DNA of 64,000 nucleotides from Setaria digitata (taxonomy: Eukaryota > Nematoda > Chromadorea > Rhabditida > Setariidae): NCBI GenBank assembly GCA_003640385.1, contig RCAB01000179.1, positions 1 through 64,000 on the forward strand, written 5' to 3'. Positions 23,075-36,081 of the stretch are shown piece after piece (position 1 is the first letter of the stretch; each line of letters starts with the position of its first letter). Both the position numbers and the translations under genes were made by a program. The notes beneath the pieces are model-generated. The model was not told where the DNA came from, ran no database searches, and worked only from the letters and a program-made list of their open reading frames with translations.

Positions 23075-24116
23075 ATGCGATTAAGTGGAGTTAACTTCCT
23101 ACGTCGTATTATCAATAGTCCTTATCATCCATTCTACGTCAAGATCAAACCAGACATATGGCAAAAGCGTGAACAGTTACGAAGATTTGTTGCTGTATGT
23201 TTTATATTTAATGAAATAAAAAGAGCATTTTACAATAATGTTATCATATTATTCCTATTATTATTGTATGCTAAATGTATGGTAGTAGTAAAATATACAG
23301 AGGAGAAACTGTGGTATTAAATTAATACCATGACTGTTTATCATTGCTATTTAAAGTATGCTAAAATTTATAGTTTACATACACACTCTATAAAAAATGA
23401 TATTTTATATAATGAAGAGATACTTTAAAAAAAAAAAAAAAAAACGAAAAAACAAATAATTTTTCCTTTCTTTTTAGTGGCAATATGGTTTTCAACGAAC
23501 GACCGTAAGAAGGGGAGCGCGGAAATTGAATAAATTGTTTACGTATTTGAGTATGCAACGTGAAGATGCTCCAAAATTGGAAAAATTTGTTAGTTTTTTT
23601 TTTTTCTTTTTTTCTTCACATACCTTAAATATTATTTGATAACTGATGATGAATTTAGTATGCAGAAAAGCGAGTGAAAGCAGCTCTTGCCGAATATCAT
23701 TTTGATTATGCACCATTTCGGAATATGCTTGCAAAAGCACATATTTTATTGGATAATGTTGTCATCTCGCAACTTGCAATTTATGAACCGAAATCCTTTA
23801 AGGTAATTCCTTTTCTTCCTGCATAATCTTACTAGATGACTGTCCTATATTAGGATTGAATATGGTCTCTATGAGGCAAATTAGTCCAGCTCAATTCATA
23901 CATTGAACGAAAATAACTACATAGAGTTTGGTCATGTTGACAAAGCAAATGGCGCTCGAAGAGGGACGTCCAGTAATCGAAGATGAAGAACAAAGGAATG
24001 TGCAAACCGACCCATCATTATTTGGTACTCCATTCGAACACGACAAAATATTTCCTCGAGGAGCTGCAGAAAATCATCAGAAGCCTCCAAGGCCACTCAA
24101 AATCACAGAATACTGA
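23075..24116 (+). CDS. mrpl-20: Mitochondrial large-subunit ribosomal protein L20 (bL20m)
   Basis: Four exons (23075-23194, 23479-23588, 23659-23802, 23925-24116) with consistent reading frame encode about 188 residues. The centre RRGARKLNKLFTYL and the block VVISQLAIYEPKSFKSLVML match the bL20 family; LAIYEPKTFKSL is nearly identical in human MRPL20. The N-terminus MRLSGVNFLRRIINSPYH is basic and lacks acidic residues, fitting mitochondrial import. The ~40-residue C-terminal tail after EEGRPVIEDEE is acidic and extends past the bacterial core. The start is the first ATG of the open frame; an upstream TTG at 23060 is not needed. The role is assembly and structure of the mitoribosomal large subunit. 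Confidence 0.88.
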
Positions 24117-24627
24117 GTCCAATTCTTATAATCTAATTTTCGATCTCAATTATTTCCCGGAACTCATATTACTTGTTGTAAAATGGCACCTTTAATAAAA
24201 TTTTGACTTCCATACCAGCTAACATTTGTATGTTACTGGTATCAAATAGTAATTCAAATTGATATATATCCTTGAAGTTTGAAATCGCTTCTATTTATTT
24301 TTTTTTTTTTTTTCTTTTATGTGTCGTAATAAGAAGCGGTACACCACATAACCGAGGAAATAGGGTAGGAACACAATAAAGCTATGAAGATAAGAAAAAG
24401 ACAACGCACAAATAAAAATAAAATGTAATTCCCATCTTATCAGTAATATATTTGATTGTGTAATTTCGCATATCTTTATTGAACAGTAACGTAAAATTAT
24501 AGCAAAACAAACTATATTGTGCGATAACAGATGTGACTCGGTTTTCCTACGGGAATCAGTTCAGTTATCCTGAGCGAAGTGCTATACGTTGAGGTCAACG
24601 ATCTGGAGTTTAGCGCCATATGAGTAA
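24117..24627. other. Convergent 3' flanks of mrpl-20 and pfs-2
   Basis: Probable 3' UTRs of two convergent genes. AATAAA-type signals are present on both strands (for example GCACCTTTAATAAAATTTT just after mrpl-20). No further gene was seen. Confidence 0.55.
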
Positions 24628-27600
24628 CTAGTAAGCTCCTCTTCTGATTCGATTTCGGCTTGCACCTCGTCGCACTAATCCACCTCCAGAATGTTGATGC
24701 AGATAGGGCGGGTACTGCTGTTGATGATGTTGCAGACGATCATCGAAATCACCAACAGGACAGTTGAATTCATAACGCATTGGCATCGACTGACCGGGTC
24801 CAATTCTGCCATCTCCGGCTTCATTCATATTTGGCATCCAAACGCGTCGGCGAACTTGACTCCCTTCGAAACGACCATCAAAATCTTCATCCTGAAATCA
24901 AATAAGTTTCTTATATTTTTGAGTACCGAGATATTCCGAACTCAAAAGTGTTTTTTAAATAACTCTTTTGGAAAGGATTTAAACAAATAGCATACGAACA
25001 TAGTAATTTTTTAAAATCCATAAAATAAACAAACCTGTTTCGCCGCAGCTAGTGTACGTGACTGTGGCCTCCTTCGAGGATCACGCACTTGGGTTCCTAG
25101 TGTGGGTCCTCCCGACCTGTCATCATCCCCGTTTCTTACCATATTTCCTCGAGATCCACCCCTTCTTATGCGAGGATCATGTATTCGCATCTCGCCTAAA
25201 AATGTGAACAGTGAGGCAATTACAAAAATAAATAGCATCATTCACCTAAATATCTTCTGAAAGGAACTGTAACATAAAACGGAGATAAATGAGAGTGACT
25301 GTCTGTACCTGAAGAAGTGCTTCTTGATGCTTCGTCATTGTTCGCTGACTTATTATCTGACTGTGCACTAGATCTCCAACTTTGGGACTGTGAAGATGAA
25401 GGCTGCTGATTTCTCAGATCCACATCATTAGATGTTGCAGTATTGCCTGGTAGAAGTGGTGGCATTGGAAGTGAAGGATGTCCAGTTCGATAGTCCATAT
25501 CCTGGAAGGAAAAAAGGATTAAAGAGAAATGGAAAGGACATGAGTGAGGAAAAATTTCAATAATTGGAAGATGAAGAAAACCATTTAGCTTATGAGAATC
25601 ATTTCATTTCCATATAAATTGTTAAAAAAAATGTACTCGGTTTTGGGCGGATGACGATGAAGTAGCAGCTACAGATGTGAGGTTGGTTGGAATTGGTGGC
25701 GGCCAAATAAGAGGACCAATAGTTGGTGGCATCGGTAACGCTGGCAAAGGTATACCAGCCGCTCCCATCTGCGCTACTGCGGTCAGTGCTATTAAAAAAA
25801 AAAAAAAATATTCTAAAATAAGAGAAGCTAAGCACAGCAAGACTATTTTATGTTGAAGAAACTGGAAAATATTTGACTGACATGCACAATAAAAAAAAAC
25901 ACTTCAGTAACTGTGAGGAGAGGGAAAAAAGAAATAATATACAGAGAAAATTTTTAGACATGAAAGATTTTAAAAACTGCATTAAAACCACAATGAATTT
26001 GAAAGAGAAAATCGAGAGACTAAATGACAACAAACTTTGAACGCTTGGTACTAGAATACTTGGCTGTGGAGTAATTTGCTGTATTACTGGTGGCTGAGAT
26101 GCTGTTGGATTTTGCCACTGTTGCACAACTGCTGGTGTAGATGATAGAGGTGGTGGCATTTGTAAAGGTGCAGAACCAACTTCTTGATCAGATGGGTTGG
26201 GATGAGAAGAATTTTTCTGAGGACGCCTACCTCTATCCTGACCAGGACTTGGTGATCGGCCTTCTGAAAGTTTAAAGCCAAAAAGCAGGCAATTATTTGA
26301 AGAAATTCAATGTGTTAATAATTGAGGACCAATTTTTAATAAACCTAAAATTATAAAGATTTTACTAATAAAAAAATACCTTCTTCACGTTTCGAAGACA
26401 ACAGCGAGCGTGGTGGCGGCCCAAGTAAGGAAGTTTTGGATCTCCGGAAGGTTCCTTCATCCGGAACTTCGTCATTATAATCGTCGCTTCCTGAGGCTCC
26501 GGGTTTTGCAACATTCCACATCCGTTCAAATTGCCGCTGAGCCTTCTTTGGTGGAGGTTGCTTAATTAAGGTCCTTTTGGCTCCGATATTCATCGTCTGA
26601 AGAAACACGATATTAAATTAAAAAGTTAGTTGGTAGTAACTGAATTAACACTCTTAATTAATAAGAAATAATTTGAAGAGTTCATTAGCCATCAAATTCA
26701 TTACTTCAAGTTCTAAAATATTTATAAGAGTTTCCGTCTGAAATGACACTCATCAACTTACTTGTTGACGTGCGTTTGGATCTTCTGGAAACAGCAAGGG
26801 TCCTCCAACCGGTGGACCTCCGACAGTTGTTCGCGCATCTTTCTTCTGCATTCCTTGGAATACATCATCATCCAGACCCATACCTTTAACAAGAAAATTA
26901 GAAATAAGAAAAAACGAAAATCTTTTATTTCTAAGTTAAGGAGACTCTATTTACGAATTAATTTTCAAGGAATGCAGAAGTTTATATCCTGCAAATTCAA
27001 GGAGAACAAAACTAATCAATACCCGGAATAACAGCAACAAAGGCTTTTTCCTCAGCAGCTTCAGCTTTCGTGTCCTTTACTGGTGGTGGCATAGATCCGG
27101 AAAAGGATGTCAACCCATATATATCATCCTGTGTATCACCTGGACGATTTCGCGCCCAAAATTTGGTGTTGTTATCATTAGAACCTGGGAATATACAAAT
27201 GCATGCAAAAATTTCAAATTTCAAATCCAATTCAATTTAAACTCAATTAAATTCAAAAATTAGGAATCGAATCCACAAATCCAAATTGAGATTTTTTTAT
27301 ACAACTGCAACATACAACACAAAATACCTGAAGCCAGAATATGACCCAAAGGATGCCACTCAAGTGTCCAAATAGCCTGGTCGTGTGCATGCTCTAAGAA
27401 TCCAAGTTCTTTGTCATTATTTACGAGCCAGTATGCCAATGATCCATCACCACCACCACTTACAAACATACCTTCATGAACCGGATGCCAAGCCAATGCT
27501 GCAAAATAGAATATTTAAAAATATAAAAAGTAATCAGGAATAAAATTAACAGATAAGAGTCATAAAAAAAAAAATTCCTACAGAAAATAATGAAATGTGA

Positions 27601-30600
27601 AAACTAACCGGTCACTTCTTTTTTGTGTCCCCTGTAAGTATGCATTTCACGCATCATCCTGATATCGTACATTTTGATCAGATGATCACGGGATCCCGTC
27701 AACAGCCAGTTCCCATTTTTATTCCATTGCACAGCCATTACCGAATTTTTATGATCGTGCCTCAAAACCAACGATTAAAAATTTATTTTAAAATCGATTA
27801 GCATAACATACTTCCAAAACTGCGCTAACAACCGTATACCAAGTATTTCTAAATTATAGATAATTTTAATCTTACTTGTAGAAAACTTGAAAGAACTAAC
27901 AATGTTGCCAGACACTGTCCTGTTTTTGGGTCCCATAACTTCACCGGTTGCTGCGAGTCACGTGAACCGGTGCATACCAAACCTTTTTGTGGATGCCAAT
28001 CAACACTACGCACATCAGAACCATGACCACGTAGTACTTTTTCTTCAGCACATCGAGCAAAATCCCAAATCCGAGCTGTAGCGTCATCCGAACCAGTTAC
28101 TAATTTTACATCTGTAGGCGCAAAACTAAAAATCAACACTGAGAAATCTGATACGTGAAATTCAGATCAAATCATAATAAATCTAGGATTTTTAAAGGAT
28201 AAAAATGATAATTAACCTGATAGACCGAATAGCTTCATCTTTATGAGCCTGATACATGTGTACATTGTTCATATTTGGTTGCCAGTATTTGACGAAACCA
28301 TCGTGATCCGCTGATACAAGCCACTGGTCGTTGTGTGACCATTTTAGAGCTCGGATTGCTGTATCGTGAGCCTGCAATTGTTTAATCTTTTTACTATGTA
28401 TGGTTAACAGTAAATAATACTAATTAATGAAAACTCTAAAAACAGTGAATTCTTGCCAATGATCGAAATTGAAAAATCCAAAATAAATTAAAGTAAGGAG
28501 ATTATTTGAAACTTCCATTTTTTTTTTGATTGCAAGGAAGCATCGCAATATGCTACTTCCTTACAAACAATGAATTCGAAAATTTGATGCTTCATTTCAT
28601 CCGGCCCATCTTAAGGATTCTAGTTCTTCAGTGAAGCTTCTCCCTCCTTCATATCCTAACCGCCAAAAACTTCAATTAGATAAGGGTTAACCAGACTCTT
28701 CTTCCAATTAAGCCATCTTTATCAGATAATAGAAGATATAGCACAATATATTATTAAATTTTCATGAATGTCCTATTCATATGGATTTCAAATTTAATTC
28801 TAAACAATTCATAGGCATAGGTAACTTCGCCGAAAAAGAAGACTAAGTGTAATTTTGAAGTTCTCTATATATAAGTGTAAATTCACAAAACAAAGTCCAA
28901 TCGATTACGTTAACACAAATTACCGAATTTTTATTGTTGGGAAGAGAGAAGGGCTCATATAATGATGCTAAAAATTACAATTAAATGAAGGAAAAAGAAA
29001 ATTTAAAGTACATCTACGTATTTCTACCATAGTTTTTTTTTTTCTTTCCTTTTTTTGGAAACTTTTTCCTCCCTTTTTTTTTTTGTTAGATAGATTCTTC
29101 CCTAGAGAGACGATTGTTTTAACGGCACGGATACTACCTCATTTTATTTAGATCATAATTATATAAAGAAGAAAACTAAATACAAGAAGAGACTTAATGA
29201 TTTGTTATCGCTATAATTTACAATTTTTGACAACTTTAACTGTAACTTCAATTGTTACTAATTTATAACAATATCAGATCTCTTCAGCTACATTTTTCTC
29301 GGGTAGTTCATTTATCAACTGCTCGCTAATGATGCATTGTTGCATCAACGCCTAGTTCATTCATTTAAGAATTTCTTTTATCTGTTATAAAGTGTAAATT
29401 AATATGTATGCAATTCAAATAATATTCTAACCCTTCATGGGATATTAAGATATTGAAATGTTGAGCTTCAAAGAATCAAATAGCTGAAATGCTTTGCTGA
29501 AAGGTTATCTTCAAAAAAAGAAAAAAGAAAAAGGAAAAAAGAAAGACGTGCGGTTTGCTAACAATAATTGGAATCATTATTATTAAAGAACATAAGCTGA
29601 TGGGTTATCGTAACTGTTCGACCGAAAAACACATTTTCAAGAATTTACAGGCGACCCATTTTTAACTGAATGTACTTCCAACACTCTCAGAAAACATCGT
29701 TACAATATCATTCCGATTCCCAAGCAGCTTTGGTATTCTTTTTAATAAGATATCCAGATTTGAACTGAGGAGAGTATTATTTCATTGCAAATAAGAACTG
29801 CTTTAGAACTTCATTACCTATTTCCGCACAAATGCAGTAGCATCAAATCATCGGGTATAATCACGCATACTAAATCGACCTGAACGAAGCTTTTGAACAA
29901 GCATAAAATTTGGCTAGCCATTTCGTTTTTTTATGATGATTAAAAAAAAAAAAAAAAAACGACCGATTAATCCATTCTAATTTAAGACTAATTTCGAGAA
30001 TGTGAAAAGGTTATAGTGTCTTTTAATCCATGGTGTGCGATCGCAAGAAAAAAAAATGAAAACGACCTACTTTAAGTGATAAACTTATAACCTTTATTTC
30101 CAATAACCCACGAAATTTTAAGACCACTGACTGATTCCTAATGTTTCGAAGAAGTCAGATCGTTTGGTATACTTAGCCAATTTTGAACTGATTTTAGAAA
30201 GTGCAGAAATAACGTAGGCAATGGAGAAGTCCAGTATTTTGACTGATTAACGCAGTGCAAACTGTCAACAAGTAGAGCCTTATAAACTATTTATCTGCTT
30301 CATAACTATACAAAGCAGGAAAATATCGGCATATTTATAAGAAAAAAAAAGCAGTGCCGACTGGATCATCTTTTATTTTCAATTATATTTATAAATAAAT
30401 ATACTCAACTCACAAACTCATTTCAGCCTTTTCTTTATTTCATTTTATTTAAGGCCGAATTACTGACTTACGAAGTATAACAAGGCGTAATGGATAACAT
30501 ACGGTGACGCATGGAAATGAATGAATGAATGAGACAAAAATTGAACAAACGCGATACAGTGAGAAATGTACGGTAAAAGCTGCCACAAATACCTGAAGGA

Positions 30601-32048
30601 TTGTTTCGAAATTGAAAGCTGTACCATTCCATAAAGTGAATTCGCCCGTTGATGCACCCGTAATCAATCGTTTACCTTCTGGAGTCCACTGAAACACAGA
30701 AAATTACTGTTTTAATGGCTTTTGAATGTAAAAAAGAGATGTTTATTATATGTCACTGATTAAAATTTCATTCGAAAGTAAAAGCTAAATCATTCCGGAA
30801 TCTCAATGAATATTTTACAACACCAAAATACTGGGCTTATTTCAAAATTAATGATCACGAAAATTTAATGGAGCCAAATGCGGAAATTAGAACCATATGT
30901 AAATTAATGACTTACACAAATACTGTAAATAGGACATTTAACTTTATTCATTGCAGCTCGAACAAACTTATTTAAAACACAGTCAATGGTTTTGTCTACT
31001 GTAGTGGTTGGAGGAACTGCAGAATTCTGATAAAGTATATCTGGTTGGACAGCTACACGACTACGAATATCACGTTGCCATAATCGAGCCTAAAAATCAT
31101 GTTCTCGAATATCAGATTTCTATGTAAAATTATTATCCTTTTTAACTATATGGTCTAATACTTCAGAACCTTATTAAGACAATGTGATACGTGCTACCGA
31201 CAAATATCTCGCAAGACACAATGAGTGAATTATCATTGTGACTTCAATATTTCAGATACCAGCACAGCGCAACTGAGTAAAAAAAGAATTATGATCAATG
31301 AAGTCAGAAAATATAGGGAATAAAAGCTTTGAATTTTATCGACTATCGATACATTGTAGTTATTCTAACAATGGCGGAAAAATTATTTTTCTCTCTTCAT
31401 GATAACTCGTTGTTCAAGATAAAAAAAGAAAAACCAAATTCAAAAACTTGGGAACTACGATGAAATTAAAAATAAAATATGCAAATATCAAATAGTCCGG
31501 ATATAGTATAAACATACCTCAAAATGATTTAAAACATTCGCAATGTAATCGATATGACGGCGGACGTTTGCAACATTCTTACGCAATCGTCTTCCTGGGC
31601 CGTCAGCAACATCCAGTACTGGTTGCTGCAAAAGCTAAATGGATTATAAAGTGTTACCACAAATTCTCAAAATAAATTAAAATTCACTAGCTTAAAAATT
31701 TTGTAGGAATTAATAATACGCCCGTAGTAGGATTTGGAACCGTACAATGATATGTGTATGTTATCAACGAACCAAATTTGTTTTGAATCGATAACCCGGT
31801 CGAAGATAATACGGTTGGTACTGGCTGTTGGTAGTAATTTGCTGTTGATTGGAAATGTTAGAACTTGTCTGCAAAGACGAATCTAAATTAATAAACTCTT
31901 CACAATGAACTACACAAACTATACAACATTTGGAAGAAAAGATAACCTGTAGAAACTGTGAAGAATTTGCAGTTTGTAACGATGGTGATGAACTTGAGAC
32001 ATCTATATCTGGCGTCGAATACTGCAACAAAGGTGAAGCTGCCGCCAT
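24628..32048 (-). CDS. pfs-2: PFS-2/WDR33, polyadenylation-signal-recognition subunit of CPSF
   Basis: The start is [16 protein letters not shown] at 32048. Exons then encode a basic N-terminal region ([38 protein letters not shown]) and seven WD40 repeats, including [71 protein letters not shown], and [19 protein letters not shown]. After the propeller come [15 protein letters not shown] and [13 protein letters not shown] long Pro/Gln/Ser-rich tail ends in [14 protein letters not shown], like the RRGASR end of human WDR33. In human CPSF, WDR33 with CPSF30 binds AAUAAA. The tail is much shorter than the human collagen-like tail. A 2.2-kb intron (about 28375-30595) splits the second WD repeat from the first. 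An acceptor after a 17-T run lies 27 bases before the ATG. Exon edges in the tail are approximate. Confidence 0.95.
28380..30592 (-). other. Large intron of pfs-2
   Basis: A 2.2-kb intron, much longer than its neighbours (~50-400 bp). It is AT-rich with poly(A) tracts at 29941-29959 and 30046-30054. No exon of a nested gene, tRNA or inverted-repeat element was seen in it. Confidence 0.6.
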
Positions 32049-32752
32049 AACAGCCTAGAGAAGTTTTAGGAAATTCTGAAAAAAAAAAAAAAAAACAAAT
32101 ATTTCATGCTAAGAGGACGAACGAATGTGAAAATGGTGAGGAACAAACAGCCAAACAAATGATAGATATTCAGATGTGTCAAACATGTAATACATACATT
32201 AAATCAGTACTATAAAGTTTTATTTACTTTTATCACTATCAAAATGATATGCAAATGTACGAATGAACAATTTGCATATGTTTGATTACACTTACGATAA
32301 GTATGCCATAATAACGTCATCTAAAAGCAATCACAATAAATGAGCAAATTTTTTACAAAAAAATTACATCAGGACATCCTTAAGGAAAATTAAGGTTACC
32401 TTAAATAATCCAGACCGTCCGACCTTTAACCTCAAAAAGGAACACAGCAATAATCCATCGTCAATCAACCTTAACAGCAACACAAACCGCACGCATACTG
32501 ATACAACGCGTTTAGGGGCGCAATGCAACATTTTAGTATCACTTAGATATAAGCACTGATAATAATTTTATCTTCTCTATTAGTGTGAGTGCAAGTGAAA
32601 TTGATCTCAATTTATTCAGTTATGAAGGTGAGAAGGAAATATGCTAAAAAAGAAAAGGATAAGAATCTAAGAGTAGGCGATCAGAATTGATTGCATTTGG
32701 TCAGTTTGATTTTCTTCTTTTTCTTTTTTTTTTTTTTTCAAATCTGATCAGA
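32049..32752. other. Spacer between MSP-domain gene and pfs-2
   Basis: Upstream region of pfs-2, with its probable trans-splice acceptor at 32076-32077 (minus), and the 3' flank of the MSP gene. No gene was seen. Confidence 0.5.
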
Positions 32753-35367
32753 TCAGGTAGCTCGAGCAACGAGCAATGGTAACATAGCCATCTTTTGACT
32801 ATCCTTTGAGCGCTTGAATAATGGCTTAGGAAATACATCATCTTTATTGGCCTAAAAAATAGGAAACACATCATCCCTATTGGCCCAAAAAAAAAAAAAA
32901 AAAAACTTTTAAATATTAACTCAAATTATATTTCATTTTTCTTTGCATTTTAAAAATTTACAAATTTAATTGAGAAAAAGAAAAAGAATAGAATGCAAGA
33001 AAAGGAGAGATATAGAGAAGATTATTATTATAGTGATAAGAAAGAATTTTATCACAGAAACTTACATGAACACTGACAAAAATCATTTTATCAACTTTTG
33101 GTACAGCTTTTCGTCGCATAATATCAATTTTTAATTTTTCACCAGGATCAATGAAACCAAAGACAGGATTTACTCGATATAATTGGTTATCCGAACATTT
33201 AGCCTATAAATTACTTCTTCCTTATTTATAACATACACTTTTTTTTTTTTTTTTGATATTCATTAATTCAATGAAATTTGATAAAATTTAAATAATGTAC
33301 TATCAATTTGATATTTTTTTAATCAGATAAAATTTGATAAATATTATTCCATTCTATATCTGCTTATCTCCATCTATTTTATGCTCTTTAGTTGACCGAA
33401 ATTAAATGAAAGTTAAAATGTTAGATGAATTTTTTTGATTTTACAAATATAAAAATAAGAATTTGAAACAAAATGCAAGCTTGACTGATGATATTTCTTA
33501 TCAGCTATACATGCATCCTTAACTTATGCTATCATTTATCATTTAGAATAAACGTTATCTCAGATATTTTATCCTTTCTCTGTGTAGCAATGATTCTTTC
33601 AAATATCATCATACTTTGATAGCCAAGCGATCTTGTGTTATATTTTGCAACTGTACAGTCTGATAACCTCCTTCACCGCTCCATCGAAGAGTTTTCGGTT
33701 CAAGTGCTAATTCTTGTTCCTCTATTTCATATATTTTGTCAGTGTACAGTTGATTTATATTTTTCTCTTATCACTTATAATAGGTCATTTTCAGTAATGA
33801 AATAAAAGGTAAGAAATATCAAATGAAATGATAAGCAATTCGATAAGTTTCGAAAAACCAATTACCTTTTTCATTAGATGAGCTAACATTTTCCTGAGTA
33901 ATTTGCTAAAACAAAAAAACGGAAAAAGGAGAAAAGTGAATTTCATATTATGAAAAAATTCAAAGAATCACAAAAAGAACAGTATGAGAAATATTTTAGT
34001 AGTTTTCTAAATGAAATTAACCTCTTTTTCATTAAAGATAGCTTCTTTGGGCGACAATTTTTCCTAAAAAAAAAAAAAAAACTCTAAAGTTAAGATGAAT
34101 TTTTTCAAAATACTTTTTCAGGTCTAAAACATGAAAAAAAATGAAATGCTTTGAGTAATTTTTTTTTAGAAAAAAAATGAAATGCTTTGAGTAATTTAGT
34201 AATTTAGAAAATTTAAAATCGAAAATCTATCATCCTATCAGTAAAAATGGCTAAATCTGCAAAATTGGCTACTGTAATGAAGTTCTTTAACATTTAGCAA
34301 ATATCCAGTGGTATCATAGCAACTTTTTAGTGTAGATTAGAAAAGTGATAAGCTAATAAGTCATCGGAAACATATATTTAAGTGATATTGGGTATGTTGA
34401 TAAAAATATCACTTACGTCCACCTTATCCACCTGCGTATCTTTTGCTGTCTTGGTAGATATTATCGGTGTAAATGTAAGTGACTTTCCAGATGTCTTATC
34501 AGACCCACCATCACTCTTCCGTTTTTGCCATGGCTCTACTGGCTGCTTACTTCTACTTTTCATTTCACGATATACTTCCGATTTATTCGATTGCAGGAAT
34601 TTATCACCAATTTGGCTTCGTCTGTTAGCTAAATCGTCCTAAACTCAGCAATACAACCTTTTATGTGATAAAAATCCTAGCTATACAATTATTTTAAATC
34701 CTTTCAGTGCTTTTTTATCGAATTTTCAAACCGCTCTACTGAATTATCAACGATTACACCCAACTATTAATCACTAATTACTGTTAATTACTTCTGTTGA
34801 TCTTTTTCTAGTTGACAATGATCGTGTTGATTCCTCGACATCTCCTATCATTTTCTTTCGCTGCATTTTTTTAGTTTTCTTCATAGACTGGGTTGATGAT
34901 GCAGAACTTTGTGTTATTCTTGATTTTGTTGTTGACTGAAGTGGACGAAATTTCCAGAGGAAAAAAAAGTTCAATTAGAAATGTTTCCATTACGGATCAA
35001 TTTGATATGTAAAACTTAAGCCGATTCAATTAACCGATCTGGGTGGTAGATTCGGCTCAACTAATTAACGTGCTAGTGATAGCAAGAAACAGATGATGAT
35101 AATCAAGACAATTTGAGCTTTCTACCTTACATTTCATCATGCTAGACCAATTAATTGAACTAAATAGATAATCGATTGTATATCTCTATAATCCAACCAT
35201 AAATCTCAATTGTATTATCGAAAGATTGAAAATGATATAAAACAAAACAACTAAACCAAATTCTTCTGTCTTGTACGCTTTCCACTTGCGCATTGCACTA
35301 AAATAAACACCGCCATAAATACCATTCCAACAGCCAACAAAATGACATCGGCCAATTGCGCATACAT
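32753..35367 (-). CDS. MSP-domain protein with N-terminal membrane anchor
   Basis: Eight exons (35257-35367, 34792-34935, 34417-34638, 34022-34063, 33866-33905, 33615-33721, 33066-33203, 32753-32851) close exactly to 300 residues. Residues ~7-25 (DVILLAVGMVFMAVFILV) form one hydrophobic segment followed by basic residues (GKRTRQK), a signal-anchor pattern. A ~150-residue Ser/Thr/Lys-rich linker follows. The C-terminal ~115 residues are an MSP/VAP-type immunoglobulin-like domain: TLRWSGEGGYQTVQLQNIT, IKAKCSDNQLYRVNPVFGFI, DPGEKLKIDIMRR, and DKMIFVSVHANKDD. Classical MSPs are ~127 residues and soluble, and VAPs have a C-terminal anchor, so the order here is reversed. The role is unknown; a membrane-tethered adaptor is an inference. 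Downstream neighbour of the astacin-like gene. Confidence 0.88.
32827..32892. repeat. 33-bp tandem duplication across a splice acceptor
   Basis: 32827-32859 and 32860-32892 are 33-bp copies differing at a few positions. On the minus strand each contains a pyrimidine run, the acceptor and the first codons of the last MSP-gene exon. Only the copy nearer the stop has AG at the acceptor; the other has GG. Confidence 0.8.
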
Positions 35368-35742
35368 TTCGTTACTACACCAAGAAATGTTCAATTTTAG
35401 CAATCACAACCGCAAAAACCTATCCGAAAATTAGCGAATAAGTATTCCAATGTTTAACTGGCTATTTATATAGAGCATAAGAACAAGCAATTTTTTTTCC
35501 CATTTTATGTTATAATCGTCATCAAATCGCAGCGTACGTATTTTCAAAATGTAAAATTGTTAACGATTATTAACGCTTTCGATAATTTTATTAAAATCAA
35601 ATTATATTACATTTGAAAGAGTAATGTATTGAAGGAATTGAACTAGTTCAAAAATTTAGCAATTTAATAAATGAAAAAATTAAAGCTTTATACATATATA
35701 ACGCATAGTATATAGACATTACGTTTTTAAACTTAATTTTGA
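35368..35742. other. Spacer between astacin-like and MSP genes
   Basis: 375 bp between two genes on the same strand. It is AT-rich and no gene is visible. It should hold the 3' UTR of the astacin-like gene and the 5' signals of the MSP gene. Confidence 0.5.
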
Positions 35743-36046
35743 TTAATTAAGTGATAATGAGTTCGCCTGCTCAAATTCTTTTAACGATCCGAGCACTGCA
35801 AATTTCCATGGCTTCTGTGGAACATACAATTCCATAACGGGGATTTGTTTATGGCCCATATCTTCCTCTATATCACCTGGTGAGCATACATATGGACCAC
35901 AAGATAGCATACAGTCAGTAACTGGATTTATTGCAACTTTTTCATCCTAAAAATTGTGACAAAAATTGAATTTTAAAAACTATCGTAAGCCAACACTTTT
36001 CAAACCTGACATTATTGCTCAAATCCAGTAGAAGAATCAGTAATTC

Positions 36047-36081
<35 letters not shown>

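Noticed and set aside
24599..28377. Plus-strand frames opposite pfs-2 (for example 24691-24990, 27887-28081)
   Set aside because: Antisense shadows of the WD40 and tail exons.
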